Of a stretch of DNA of 64,000 nt, positions 53,988 to 62,518 are shown in pieces. The stretch comes from Pedobacter panaciterrae (GTDB taxonomy: Bacteria; Bacteroidota; Bacteroidia; Sphingobacteriales; Sphingobacteriaceae), in NCBI RefSeq assembly GCF_013204795.1, contig NZ_JABMKW010000003.1, forward strand, positions 20,532 through 84,531, in the 5' to 3' direction. Position numbers and translations under genes: made by a program. Within the stretch, counting starts at the first letter, position 1. Each line of letters opens with the position of its first letter. The notes under the pieces are model-generated. The model was not told where the DNA came from. It saw nothing but the letters and a program-made list of their open reading frames with translations, and did not search any database.

Positions 53988-55541
53988 CTAATATCCTGGA
54001 TTTTGAACCAGGTTACTATTTATCTGCACCTCTCTAGATGGTATTGCATAGATCAATCTATTATTAGTTACATTAAATGAGGCTGGTAACAGCCAACCAT
54101 AAAGGCTTTTAAGCTGCTTCCCTTTTGCATTTAAAGTTTCTACTGCCTTTCCATTGCGAACAAGATCAGTCCAGCGATGGTTTTCAAAAGCAAGTTCATG
54201 TCGCATTTCGCTGGCTACATTATCGTCAGTAGCAGAAGCCAGATTTGGTAATCCTGCTCTTTTTCTTACCTGATTTAAATAAGGCAGAGCTTCGGCATTT
54301 TTACCCTGCTTAACAAGACATTCTGCAAGCAGCAACAAAGCACCTGAATAACGGTAAACCGGCCAGTTCTGATCTGTATTCCACTCAACAGTATATGGTG
54401 GAAACACATATTTATTTATAAAGTAATAAAATGTTTTTCCGGCAGGCGGTGTGAAATTAACAGGACTAACAACGGAGCTTATTGTAAAAGAATCTCCGGT
54501 TTGAGTGCCAATTGCTACACCAATTGAAGCTGGCAGTCTTTTGTCGCCACTTTCATATGAACTCACCATTTCTTGAGTAGGCGCATTCCATCCCCCACTA
54601 GTAATACCTCCTCTTTGGTTGGTTCCATGTAATCCAAGAATGGCTTCTGTATTGGTAGTTTTTGGAATAAACCTCCATATAAAATCACTTTGCTGACCAT
54701 CGTTACCTGCCTTATATTGTACTTCAAAAATTGATTCGCTGTTGTTTTTATTTGTTGGCGAAAACACATCGGTATAATTTGGTAGAAGTGTATAATTCAT
54801 CTTGGTGATATCTAACAGCTCAGTTTCTGCTTTCGCATAATCGCGTGTTGGCTTAGACATATAAGCATAAGCCAAGAGCATTTTGGCAGCACCTTTACTA
54901 ACCCTTCCGGTTTGAGGAAAAGCTGTCGCTACCGGAAGTTTTGCTATGGCATCATTCAGATCAGCAATGATCTGAGCATATACTTCATCAACTGTGTTTC
55001 TAGGCAGGAATGCACCAGTTTCTGAGACAATCTCCTCCAATTGCAATGGCACGCCCCCATAATGCGTTACAAGATCAAAATAGTAATATGCACGAAGAAA
55101 TAAGGCCTGCCCCGAAAGATCGTCCATAGATGACTGCGAAAGTCCAATCGTGTTCGCTTTCAGTCTGGTCAGTACTGTATTTGCCTTAGCAATTCCAGAG
55201 TAATCATTTCCGTACCTGTTACCTGCATTATTTGGTTCTGCACTTGACAAACTATTGTCAAGGAAGACCGCCATTGCTTCTATACTGGTTTCAGATCCTC
55301 TGTCTGATGAATAATAATTAAAGAAGGTATTGTCTGAACGCATTTCATCCATATAAATACCTGTAAAAGCAACTCCTCTAAGGTTGCTATAAGCAGAAAC
55401 TACAGCCTGCTGAAATTCAGTTTCACTTTTAAAAAAAGTTGGGGCACTAACACTGGTCTTAGGTACAAGATCAAGCTCACTTTTTTTACAGGAAAGAAAT
55501 CCAATGGAAACTGCCACGATGTATAATATTTTATTTTTCAT
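53988..55541 (-). CDS. SusD/RagB family nutrient-binding outer membrane lipoprotein
   Basis: 517 residues. The lipobox GFLSCKK (Cys18) anchors it to the outer membrane. SusD features are the N-terminal LDLVPKTSVSAPTFFKSETE, the TPR-like helical core (LSGQALFLRAYYYFDLVTHY, LLLAECLVKQGKNAEALPYL) and the C-terminal RKRAGLPNL, MRHELAFENHRWTDLVRNGK, QINSNLVQNPGY. It binds glycan at the surface and hands it to the SusC porin. It follows susC by 15 bases. Confidence 0.96.
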   Translation of the reverse strand: MKNKILYIVAVSIGFLSCKKSELDLVPKTSVSAPTFFKSETEFQQAVVSAYSNLRGVAFTGIYMDEMRSDNTFFNYYSSDRGSETSIEAMAVFLDNSLSSAEPNNAGNRYGNDYSGIAKANTVLTRLKANTIGLSQSSMDDLSGQALFLRAYYYFDLVTHYGGVPLQLEEIVSETGAFLPRNTVDEVYAQIIADLNDAIAKLPVATAFPQTGRVSKGAAKMLLAYAYMSKPTRDYAKAETELLDITKMNYTLLPNYTDVFSPTNKNNSESIFEVQYKAGNDGQQSDFIWRFIPKTTNTEAILGLHGTNQRGGITSGGWNAPTQEMVSSYESGDKRLPASIGVAIGTQTGDSFTISSVVSPVNFTPPAGKTFYYFINKYVFPPYTVEWNTDQNWPVYRYSGALLLLAECLVKQGKNAEALPYLNQVRKRAGLPNLASATDDNVASEMRHELAFENHRWTDLVRNGKAVETLNAKGKQLKSLYGWLLPASFNVTNNRLIYAIPSREVQINSNLVQNPGY

Positions 55542-55556
55542 GATTATTTTTCTAGA

Positions 55557-58500
55557 TTAAAAGCCTACGTTAAGTCCCAGTGTAAAAATCTGAGAGATTG
55601 GATAAGAAGTAAAATCACGTCCCTGACTTAAACCGTTAAGTCCGGACATACCTGCTTCAGGATTCATCCCCGGATATTTAGTAAAAATTAAAGGGTTTTG
55701 AGTACTGAAATATACCCTGGCGTTTTTGATATACTCATTGGGTTTAAAAGGCAGCTTATAGCCCAGCGTTATATTCTTTACAGCCAAATAAGTAGCACTA
55801 AAGACCTGTCTGGACGTAAAATTGCGGAAGTCGGCAGTGGTGCCGGTTCTTGTTCTTGGATAAATTCCATCTCCCGGCTCTTCAATTGAGCGCCATCTTT
55901 TAGCTACTCCTTTTCTTACATTAAAGACACCATCCAGATTTTCGGTTGATTGAAAAGCATCATCTGCTATCTCATTTCCTACAGAACCTGCAATAACAAT
56001 ACTTAGATCTAGGTTTTTATAACTAAACCTATTCGTTAATCCATAAGTAAAATCAGGGTTTGGGTTACCGATGTAAGTTCTGTCATTTTCATCTATAATA
56101 CCATCAGGAACGCCGTCTGGCCCACTAATGTCTTTAAATCTTGCTGTACCCACCATAGAAGTTGCACCATGGGGCTGGGTATCAAATTCTTCCTGGGTCA
56201 TATATACACCAGTATTGATATATCCGTAAAACATTCCTATTGGATTACCTACAGCTGTTCTGTTATCATCCCAATAAAGACTATATCCTCCAATAGGTGC
56301 ATTGTTTGTGCCTAATTTGATTACCTTATTTCTATCAAAGGAAATGTTAAAACCTGTAGTCCATTTTAATTCACCATCGAGGTTTCTCGATTCCAAACTC
56401 AGCTCATGCCCCCAGAAATCAAAACGGCCTATATTTGATGTAATACTGTTAAACCCAGATTGAACAGGGATATCTACATTATAAAGCAGTCCATCCGTTT
56501 TTTTCCAATAGTAATCATAGGTTAATCTCAACCTGTCATTAAAGAGTCCAAGGTCAACACCAGCGTCGAAACTAGATGTAGTTTCCCAGGTAAGAAAGGA
56601 ATTGCCGATCCCGTCAAGAGATTTACCTGGTGTTACCTGGTTTCCAAACACATAATTATCAGAATTTACAGAAGCCAGGTAGGTATAATCTCCAATATTG
56701 TTATTTCCCACTTTACCATAACTTGCCCTAAATTTTAACAGGCTTATTTTATCCTGTTCTTTCATAAACTTCTCATCAGAAGCTACCCATCCTATTGAAA
56801 CCGATGGAAAATTACCATACTTATTATCCGTTCCAAATCTTGACGAACCGTCTCTTCTAAACGCCAGTGAAATCAAATATTTATTGTCGTAATTATAGTT
56901 TAAGCGGCCTATGTACGATAATAATGAGGATTCTGTTGTACCTGCAGTTCCTATTCTGGTAGTTGCTGCATTTATCCATTGAACATTATCATCCGGAAAT
57001 TCTGAAGCTTGAATATTGCTGTTTTCCGATCTGAATTTTTGAAAGGTATAACCCACAAAGGCATCCAGATTATGTTTTTCATTAAAGGTTTTCTGATAAG
57101 TAAGGGTATTCTCGGCCAGTAAATTTAAGAATCTATTAGTACCGTAACTTCCCGTAGGAGGTTGAGGGGGAGCACCTCCCAAACCACCCTGAGCTGTTGA
57201 TGGCGTAAACGATCTGTTAATCGCACTCTCGGTGTTCCCATTCAAACTAATTTTATATTCTAATCCGGGAATAATCTTATACGATGCAAATGCATTAGCT
57301 AAAACCGTTGTTTGCTCCGAAGGATTAACTCTTTGAGTTAAAACCAGGTAAAAATTAGGATTAGCGAACATTCCAGGCTGCGAAAAACTAATCGGATAAC
57401 TACCATCCGGATTTTTATAGTTTAACGTTGGATCCATTAAAAATGCCTGCTGAATAATGGCCCGTCCATTATCAAGCCCGGGAGTTACCTGATTGCGTCG
57501 GTAAGTACCTGACAGATTAAATCCAATAGTTAGTTTATCTGTCGCACTATAAATGTTATTAGTTCTGCCACTTATTCGATTTGCAAAAGTATTTAAGATC
57601 ACCCCTTCCTGCTTATTGTAGTTAAGATTAATGGTCGATTTCAAATCTGTTCCACCTGACGCTAACGATAAGTTATAATCTTGGGTAATTGCATCCCTCA
57701 ATAAAACGTCATACCAATTGGTACCTGAATTTGCCCCGTATTGTTGTGGATTCTGATACACGCTCGGAACACCACCGGTATAGCCTTCATATCGGGCAGC
57801 ATCTTCATAATATTCTTTCTTAAATTGAGCGAACTCAGGTGCATTCATCAAATCAGGTTTCCCTCTGTCAGATACCCTTACCAATCCTGCGTAAGAGCTG
57901 AGTTCGATACTTTTTTGTCCACCTTTGGCTTGTTTTGTTGTGACAAGAATTACCCCATTTGAAGCTCTTGAACCATATAAAGAAGAGGCAGAAGCGTCCT
58001 TTAATACTGTAATACTTGCTATTTCATCCGGACTGATCGTTTCGAGTCCGCTGGTAGATGGAAATCCGTCAATTACAATTAGTGGGTTGTTTCCTGCGTT
58101 GATCGAAGCAGCTCCTCTGATTCTAAATGACATATTTGCACCCGGAGCTCCAGAGTTGTTTGCGATTTGCACGCCTGCAAATTTCCCTTGTAATTTCTGA
58201 CCGATATTAGCTACAGGCATGTCTTTAACCTCACTCGTGTTTAGCTGGCTTACAGCCCCTGTAACTTCTCTTTTATTTTGTGTTCCATAACTTACAACTA
58301 CCACTTCATTTAATTTTTCACTGGCAGATTCCATCTGAACATTAATAACAGATCTGTCATTTGCCGGAATTTCCTTGGTTTGATATCCCACAGATGAGAA
58401 AACCAACACAGCGGAGGGTGCAGCTGTTAACTGATAATTTCCTTCGTTATTAGTTGTTGTTTTCTGATTTGTACCTTTCACAGCAACTGTAACTCCAGTT

Positions 58501-58682
58501 AATGGTTTTCCATCCTGAAGGTCTACCACCTTACCTGAAATAACTCCTTGCTGCTGGACATGATATCCATATAAATTTTCTTTTGTGAATGTCTTTGATT
58601 GTGCTGGTAAATAAAATATCAAAGACATAACCAGGCATGATCCGCCCCTTCTGATAAAAAAAAGCAATCTTTTCCTTTTCAT
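55557..58682 (-). CDS. SusC/RagA family TonB-linked outer membrane protein
   Basis: 1041 residues. A signal peptide leads to a CarboxypepD_reg-like domain (GVISGKVVDLQDGKPLTGVT). The TonB box region and plug follow (LNEVVVVSYGTQNKREVTGA; MSFRIRGAASINAGNNPLIV; GFPSTSGLETISPDEIASIT; SLYGSRASNGVILVTTK), then the 22-strand barrel ending in QIFTLGLNVGF. SusC proteins import glycans with energy from TonB-ExbBD. It heads the locus with susD and the rhamnosidase. No sigma/anti-sigma or hybrid sensor gene is next to it. Confidence 0.97.
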   Translation of the reverse strand: MKRKRLLFFIRRGGSCLVMSLIFYLPAQSKTFTKENLYGYHVQQQGVISGKVVDLQDGKPLTGVTVAVKGTNQKTTTNNEGNYQLTAAPSAVLVFSSVGYQTKEIPANDRSVINVQMESASEKLNEVVVVSYGTQNKREVTGAVSQLNTSEVKDMPVANIGQKLQGKFAGVQIANNSGAPGANMSFRIRGAASINAGNNPLIVIDGFPSTSGLETISPDEIASITVLKDASASSLYGSRASNGVILVTTKQAKGGQKSIELSSYAGLVRVSDRGKPDLMNAPEFAQFKKEYYEDAARYEGYTGGVPSVYQNPQQYGANSGTNWYDVLLRDAITQDYNLSLASGGTDLKSTINLNYNKQEGVILNTFANRISGRTNNIYSATDKLTIGFNLSGTYRRNQVTPGLDNGRAIIQQAFLMDPTLNYKNPDGSYPISFSQPGMFANPNFYLVLTQRVNPSEQTTVLANAFASYKIIPGLEYKISLNGNTESAINRSFTPSTAQGGLGGAPPQPPTGSYGTNRFLNLLAENTLTYQKTFNEKHNLDAFVGYTFQKFRSENSNIQASEFPDDNVQWINAATTRIGTAGTTESSLLSYIGRLNYNYDNKYLISLAFRRDGSSRFGTDNKYGNFPSVSIGWVASDEKFMKEQDKISLLKFRASYGKVGNNNIGDYTYLASVNSDNYVFGNQVTPGKSLDGIGNSFLTWETTSSFDAGVDLGLFNDRLRLTYDYYWKKTDGLLYNVDIPVQSGFNSITSNIGRFDFWGHELSLESRNLDGELKWTTGFNISFDRNKVIKLGTNNAPIGGYSLYWDDNRTAVGNPIGMFYGYINTGVYMTQEEFDTQPHGATSMVGTARFKDISGPDGVPDGIIDENDRTYIGNPNPDFTYGLTNRFSYKNLDLSIVIAGSVGNEIADDAFQSTENLDGVFNVRKGVAKRWRSIEEPGDGIYPRTRTGTTADFRNFTSRQVFSATYLAVKNITLGYKLPFKPNEYIKNARVYFSTQNPLIFTKYPGMNPEAGMSGLNGLSQGRDFTSYPISQIFTLGLNVGF

Positions 58683-58767
58683 AACTTGTTTAGATTTGGT
58701 TTATATTTAGGTTATAATAGAATTGAGGTAAAGAGTTGTAAGGTCTTACTCACTCTATTGACTAAAA

Positions 58768-58775
58768 CAAACCTA
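58768..58775 (-). promoter_or_regulatory. Candidate -7 box for the SusC-SusD-rhamnosidase locus
   Basis: On the minus strand TAGGTTTG fits TAnnTTTG, about 85 bases upstream of the susC ATG. The -33 element is unclear. Confidence 0.4.
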
Positions 58776-58859
58776 AGCATTGGCCAATTATTTCCGTTTT
58801 ACCAAAAGGCACTTATATTTGTACTTTTTGACATAATGAATTAGCTTTCCCTAGTTTTA

Positions 58860-58875
58860 AATCATATATATGATT
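58860..58875. promoter_or_regulatory. 16-base perfect palindrome, possible operator
   Basis: AATCATATATATGATT lies 85 bases upstream of the candidate susC -7 box, in the gap between susC and the MpaB-like gene. Perfect dyad symmetry without a T tract suits a dimeric DNA-binding regulator better than a terminator. AT-rich palindromes also arise by chance. Confidence 0.3.
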
Positions 58876-58922
58876 AATCTTTTAAACTTTTTGGAAAATC
58901 ACAAGAACTGAAAAGCTATATT

Positions 58923-60146
58923 TTATTTGAAATGGATGTTACTATCGGCTTTTAAATACTCTTCAGAAATTTTTGTTTGAAGGATATTACCCACGTATAC
59001 GGCTCGTTGATAGTTTTTACTGCTTATGCTAGTGATTTTTTGCAAAAGCTTGTTGCGCAACTTTCTAAATATCGGGAAAAGAGAATACATTTTAATTTTA
59101 GAAATCTGAAGTCTATTGCATGTTTCTTCATCAATTAGAAAGCGAACATAACAAGTATGAAGATACTTAATGAAATTCTTTTGATAAGCTTTCTTAAAAA
59201 TATGGGAGGCAATAGATTCATTTTCCAAAGCATTGGCCAGCATTACGGAATCTTCATCGGCAGAAACTTGTGTATCCGTCCATAAATAGAACATTTCTGT
59301 AGCTTCCTTTTTATTATTTGGCAGATGGTTTTCCGGGATCCCTAATAAATGGCCAACATATTTCCAAAGATGAAAAACACCAAGCTCTTCATTTTCCGAA
59401 ATCTGCATACCCAATTTATGAAGCCCATGAAGATAGAAAAGGCTAAATCCTATATTAGTGGCAATCATATCGCCTAAATTAATTGGTTCACCCCATTTTT
59501 CTTTATCCCAATCTGTGTGTTTTTCTTTAATCATTAATCTTGAAAAAGAATGTATCATCCTGGTTCTGACAATATACTGATAGCCAAGTCCATTAATTTC
59601 TAAAGCTTTATCACGTGTAACATGTACCCAAAAATCCAATGTATCGGTTATTCTTTTAGCAGGCCCCTTTTTTAGCGCACCTGTATAAATAAGGGCCTTG
59701 TTTAAGTAAGCATAATCATAACCACTCATAAGGCTATAATCTCTCAAAGAAATGAGTGCGTTAGTTCCACTGCGCATACATAAATTGCAGCCCATTTTTA
59801 TCAAGTCATCGTTTACCCAGGCAGGTTTCTCCTGCATAGTTAAAAACATTTTTTTCAAGTGATCAGTTAAGTTATCATCTTCAAGAACCTTATTTTTAGA
59901 TAATTGCCTTACGTATAAATAGGCTTCGCCAAAACTTCTTCCATCAAATATTTCTTTTGCTGCTTCATCGCCCAAAACATCATATTTAGTGACCAGCTTC
60001 ACAAACTTATTTGGGATATTAAGATTGAGTTTGGCTCCCGACCATTCAGTTAACTGCCTTCCGCTACCCTTCTCCCAAAACCTTTTTAAGCATAAATCCA
60101 TATAAATATGATTGTTTGATTTAACCAAGATACTGCAAAACTGCAT
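58923..60146 (-). CDS. MpaB-family (DUF2236) oxygenase-like protein
   Basis: 407 residues from ATG 60146; another ATG 15 codons in (MDLCLKRFWEKGSGRQLTEW) is also a good start. The fold is mostly helical with the DUF2236/latex-clearing-protein layout: GxCxLCMRSGTNALISLRDY, TLDFWVHVTRDKALEINGLG, RTRMIHSFSRLMI (His as candidate heme or metal ligand) and LGIPENHLP. Characterised relatives are heme oxygenases such as Lcp and MpaB. No signal peptide. It stands alone between susC and a BON protein. Substrate unknown. Confidence 0.85.
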   Translation of the reverse strand: MQFCSILVKSNNHIYMDLCLKRFWEKGSGRQLTEWSGAKLNLNIPNKFVKLVTKYDVLGDEAAKEIFDGRSFGEAYLYVRQLSKNKVLEDDNLTDHLKKMFLTMQEKPAWVNDDLIKMGCNLCMRSGTNALISLRDYSLMSGYDYAYLNKALIYTGALKKGPAKRITDTLDFWVHVTRDKALEINGLGYQYIVRTRMIHSFSRLMIKEKHTDWDKEKWGEPINLGDMIATNIGFSLFYLHGLHKLGMQISENEELGVFHLWKYVGHLLGIPENHLPNNKKEATEMFYLWTDTQVSADEDSVMLANALENESIASHIFKKAYQKNFIKYLHTCYVRFLIDEETCNRLQISKIKMYSLFPIFRKLRNKLLQKITSISSKNYQRAVYVGNILQTKISEEYLKADSNIHFK

Positions 60147-60293
60147 ACAATATTTCTCATCACTTGATTTAATTTCAGTTGATAAAACAATTTCTTTTGA
60201 TCATTGTTTTCCTTCCAGGTATGGTGCGCTATCTTTCTTTATATAAGACGAATAGACACATCAACCAAACTTAAAACCAAAATATAAAACCGT

Positions 60294-60794
60294 ATGAAAA
60301 ATCTGACAATGAAAACAACCGCGCTCTTGGTTGCCCTGGTTATCATGGGAACCACGTTTACAAGCTGCAAAAGTGGCCCAAAAGATGATGCTGTAAAAGC
60401 CGCAGTGGAAACTGCACTGCTCTCAAACCCACACATTGCCGAAGCCGCTGTAACTGTTGAAAAAGGCGTAGCAACAATATCGGGCCAGGTTCCTGATGAT
60501 GCAACTAAAGCAGACGTCGATAAAACTGTTGCAGGAGTTGCCGGAGTTAAATCTGTTGTAAACAATCTGACTGTGGTCCCCGAAACTCCGAGCGTACCTG
60601 TAGCCGCTACTGATGTGCTTACCAATGCCGTTAAGGATGCTACTAAAGATTTCCCCACAGTAACTGCAACGGTAAATGATGGCGTAGTCACATTAAAGGG
60701 TGAAATCCAAAAAGCAAATCTCCAGAAATTGATGATGGCTTTAAATGCGTTGAAACCTAAAAAAGTAGACAATTCACAACTGGTTATTAAATAG
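60294..60794 (+). CDS. BON-domain lipoprotein
   Basis: 166 residues. A lipobox FTSCKS (Cys24) follows a signal segment. Two BON domains are visible: the first about 35-95 (AVKAAVETALLSNPHIAEAA, VATISGQVPDDATKADVDKT), the second about 105-165 (VLTNAVKDATKDFPTVTATV, GVVTLKGEIQKANLQKLMMA). BON domains attach to phospholipid membranes and stabilise the envelope, as in OsmY. It is followed after 18 bases by an SH3-domain protein, so the pair likely works together. Confidence 0.92.
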   Translation: MKNLTMKTTALLVALVIMGTTFTSCKSGPKDDAVKAAVETALLSNPHIAEAAVTVEKGVATISGQVPDDATKADVDKTVAGVAGVKSVVNNLTVVPETPSVPVAATDVLTNAVKDATKDFPTVTATVNDGVVTLKGEIQKANLQKLMMALNALKPKKVDNSQLVIK

Positions 60795-60812
60795 TTAAAG
60801 GAGATATATAAA

Positions 60813-61232
60813 ATGGCTTTACAAGAAAAATATAAAGAATTGATAGATACTGCTACTGCACAGGGGGTTAACAACCTAAATGTACGTGAGCAGGAAGGTG
60901 TGCTATATATTGATGGCGATGCCAGTGGTTCAATAAAGCAACAACTGTGGGATACTTATGAACGTCTCGATCCCAATTACTCTTCTGGCGATTTAGTGAT
61001 GAATATCAATAGCATAGCTGGCGTTACAGAAGGTTCAAAACTAAAAGTAACAACCAACAGCTCTAACTTAAATATTCGTAGCGGTCCTAGTACCGATGCT
61101 GATATTGTAGGCAAGGCTGCCAGGCATGAGGTGGTTACACTGGTTAGCAAAGCAAATGACCAATGGTGGGAGATTAAAACTGATAATGGGGCTGCAGGAT
61201 ATTCCTATACGCAATACCTGACACCGCTTTAA
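60813..61232 (+). CDS. Protein with BON-like N-terminus and bacterial SH3 domain
   Basis: 139 residues. The N-terminal 70 residues look BON-like (NNLNVREQEGVLYIDGDAS), and the C-terminal 65 are an SH3b domain (LKVTTNSSNLNIRSGPSTDA, WWEIKTDNGAAGYSYTQYL). SH3b domains bind cell wall peptides. It lacks a signal peptide although its partner is a lipoprotein, so location is unclear. It is preceded by GGAGAT before the ATG and followed by a terminator at 61246. Confidence 0.88.
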   Translation: MALQEKYKELIDTATAQGVNNLNVREQEGVLYIDGDASGSIKQQLWDTYERLDPNYSSGDLVMNINSIAGVTEGSKLKVTTNSSNLNIRSGPSTDADIVGKAARHEVVTLVSKANDQWWEIKTDNGAAGYSYTQYLTPL

Positions 61233-61245
61233 TCACACCAAAGAA

Positions 61246-61290
61246 GGGGTGTCTAAAAAGATAAAGTCGTCATCTCTTTTTAGACACCCC
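61246..61290. terminator. Bidirectional terminator hairpin
   Basis: A perfect 16-base stem (61246-61261 with 61275-61290; GGGGTGTCTAAAAAGA) and a 13-base loop. It lies between the SH3 gene (plus) and the TPR-like lipoprotein (minus). The loop and start of the right arm read GTCGTCATCTC, containing the core of the REP-like family. Confidence 0.85.
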
Positions 61291-61305
61291 CATTTAATTT
61301 GAACA

Positions 61306-62421
61306 TTAACGATAAATATCCCGCATCCTAAAATTAAACTGAGTCATGATCTGACGTGTAAGTTCCCTGTACAATTCATTATAGTCAGGTCTGTTGTTAA
61401 AATTACCCCTAACTATATCCCAATCTTTTGCACTTAAAGCCCTTGAATCGCCAGTATATTTACCAGTAAGGCTTTCCCAGGTATATTGTGCCGGAATTCT
61501 GTCTGATGCGATCAACTTTCGGGATACAGCATCTGTGATCCTGTAGTCCATTATGGCTCGTGAATTTATGATTCTTCTCACAGCACTTATAGTTGCTGTA
61601 ACGGTAATAGTGCTGGCACTTCCCGACATTTTATCACTCTTAGCAGGAATCTTTTTAGACACTCTATATGAATAATTATTGGTAGCCAGGTTGCTGAACC
61701 AGATGTCATACATCGAGAGTTCTAAATTCTGATCAATTCTTCTATTTTGCCCTTCATTTCCGGTATAAAATTCATAATAATTAGAGTTACCAATTGAGTT
61801 TAAGTTCCATAGAATATCTCTTTCAAAGAAGCTCCCATCTATTGAATAATATCCAAAGCGCTGATCAAATTTAGTAACCAACACATTTGTAATAGCTGCT
61901 TCATGAGCCTCTTGTTTCTTTTCTATCACATCTTTAAAACCGGGAACATATTCATCAGCTAGCTTTAAGTTATTATAAGCGTTACGGGCGCTTACCCTGT
62001 CTTGCCTATCCAACAGCGCAATTCCTCTATTATAATGTGCTTCAGCAGCACTCAACGCTGCCTGATTTAATTCGCTCTCATAATTTCTGGGACTGAAAGT
62101 GCTTATCTTTACGCCTGCATTCTTAAAACCATCGTACATTTTTTGCAGAGAGAAATAACCGTTATAGATGTTTGCAAACTGTTCTGATTTTCTACCCTTT
62201 CCTCCTTTCGCTGCCAAAATATCCTGTTCATATCTGGTCGAAGCTTCTTTGTATGCATCGGGAAGAATTATTAAAGCATCAGAATTGGATGGATTCTTTT
62301 TAAGATCACTAATTGCAGCATAAAAGGCCTTATCATATTCTCCCTTCTCGTATAGTTTTTGGGTTGATACACAAGCAAAAAGGAACATCGAGAGCAGACA
62401 TAATTTAAATAGCTTTTTCAT
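61306..62421 (-). CDS. TPR-like lipoprotein, function unknown
   Basis: 371 residues. The lipobox FLFACVS (Cys17) predicts a lipid anchor. The first 190 residues are helical and repeat-like (LYEKGEYDKAFYAAISDLKK, RGIALLDRQDRVSARNAYNN), as in TPR proteins. The rest has strand-like segments around ITVTATISAVRRIINSRAIM and ends in MTQFNFRMRDIYR. No named family is recognised. It stands alone between the hairpins at 61246 and 62465. Confidence 0.8.
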   Translation of the reverse strand: MKKLFKLCLLSMFLFACVSTQKLYEKGEYDKAFYAAISDLKKNPSNSDALIILPDAYKEASTRYEQDILAAKGGKGRKSEQFANIYNGYFSLQKMYDGFKNAGVKISTFSPRNYESELNQAALSAAEAHYNRGIALLDRQDRVSARNAYNNLKLADEYVPGFKDVIEKKQEAHEAAITNVLVTKFDQRFGYYSIDGSFFERDILWNLNSIGNSNYYEFYTGNEGQNRRIDQNLELSMYDIWFSNLATNNYSYRVSKKIPAKSDKMSGSASTITVTATISAVRRIINSRAIMDYRITDAVSRKLIASDRIPAQYTWESLTGKYTGDSRALSAKDWDIVRGNFNNRPDYNELYRELTRQIMTQFNFRMRDIYR

Positions 62422-62464
62422 AGGAATAATATTTAATTCAATTTACGGCAATTCTTCAGTAAAT

Positions 62465-62502
62465 AAAAAAAGCCATCTGATAATTATCAGATGGCTTTTT
62501 TT
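62465..62502 (-). terminator. Rho-independent terminator after alkaline phosphatase
   Basis: A perfect palindrome of 19-base arms built on AGCCATCTGATAA / TTATCAGATGGCT with A and T tracts on both flanks. It lies 16 bases after the stop of the minus-strand alkaline phosphatase. Because of its symmetry it would also work on the plus strand. Confidence 0.9.
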
Positions 62503-62518
62503 ATTTCTAATTAACCTT

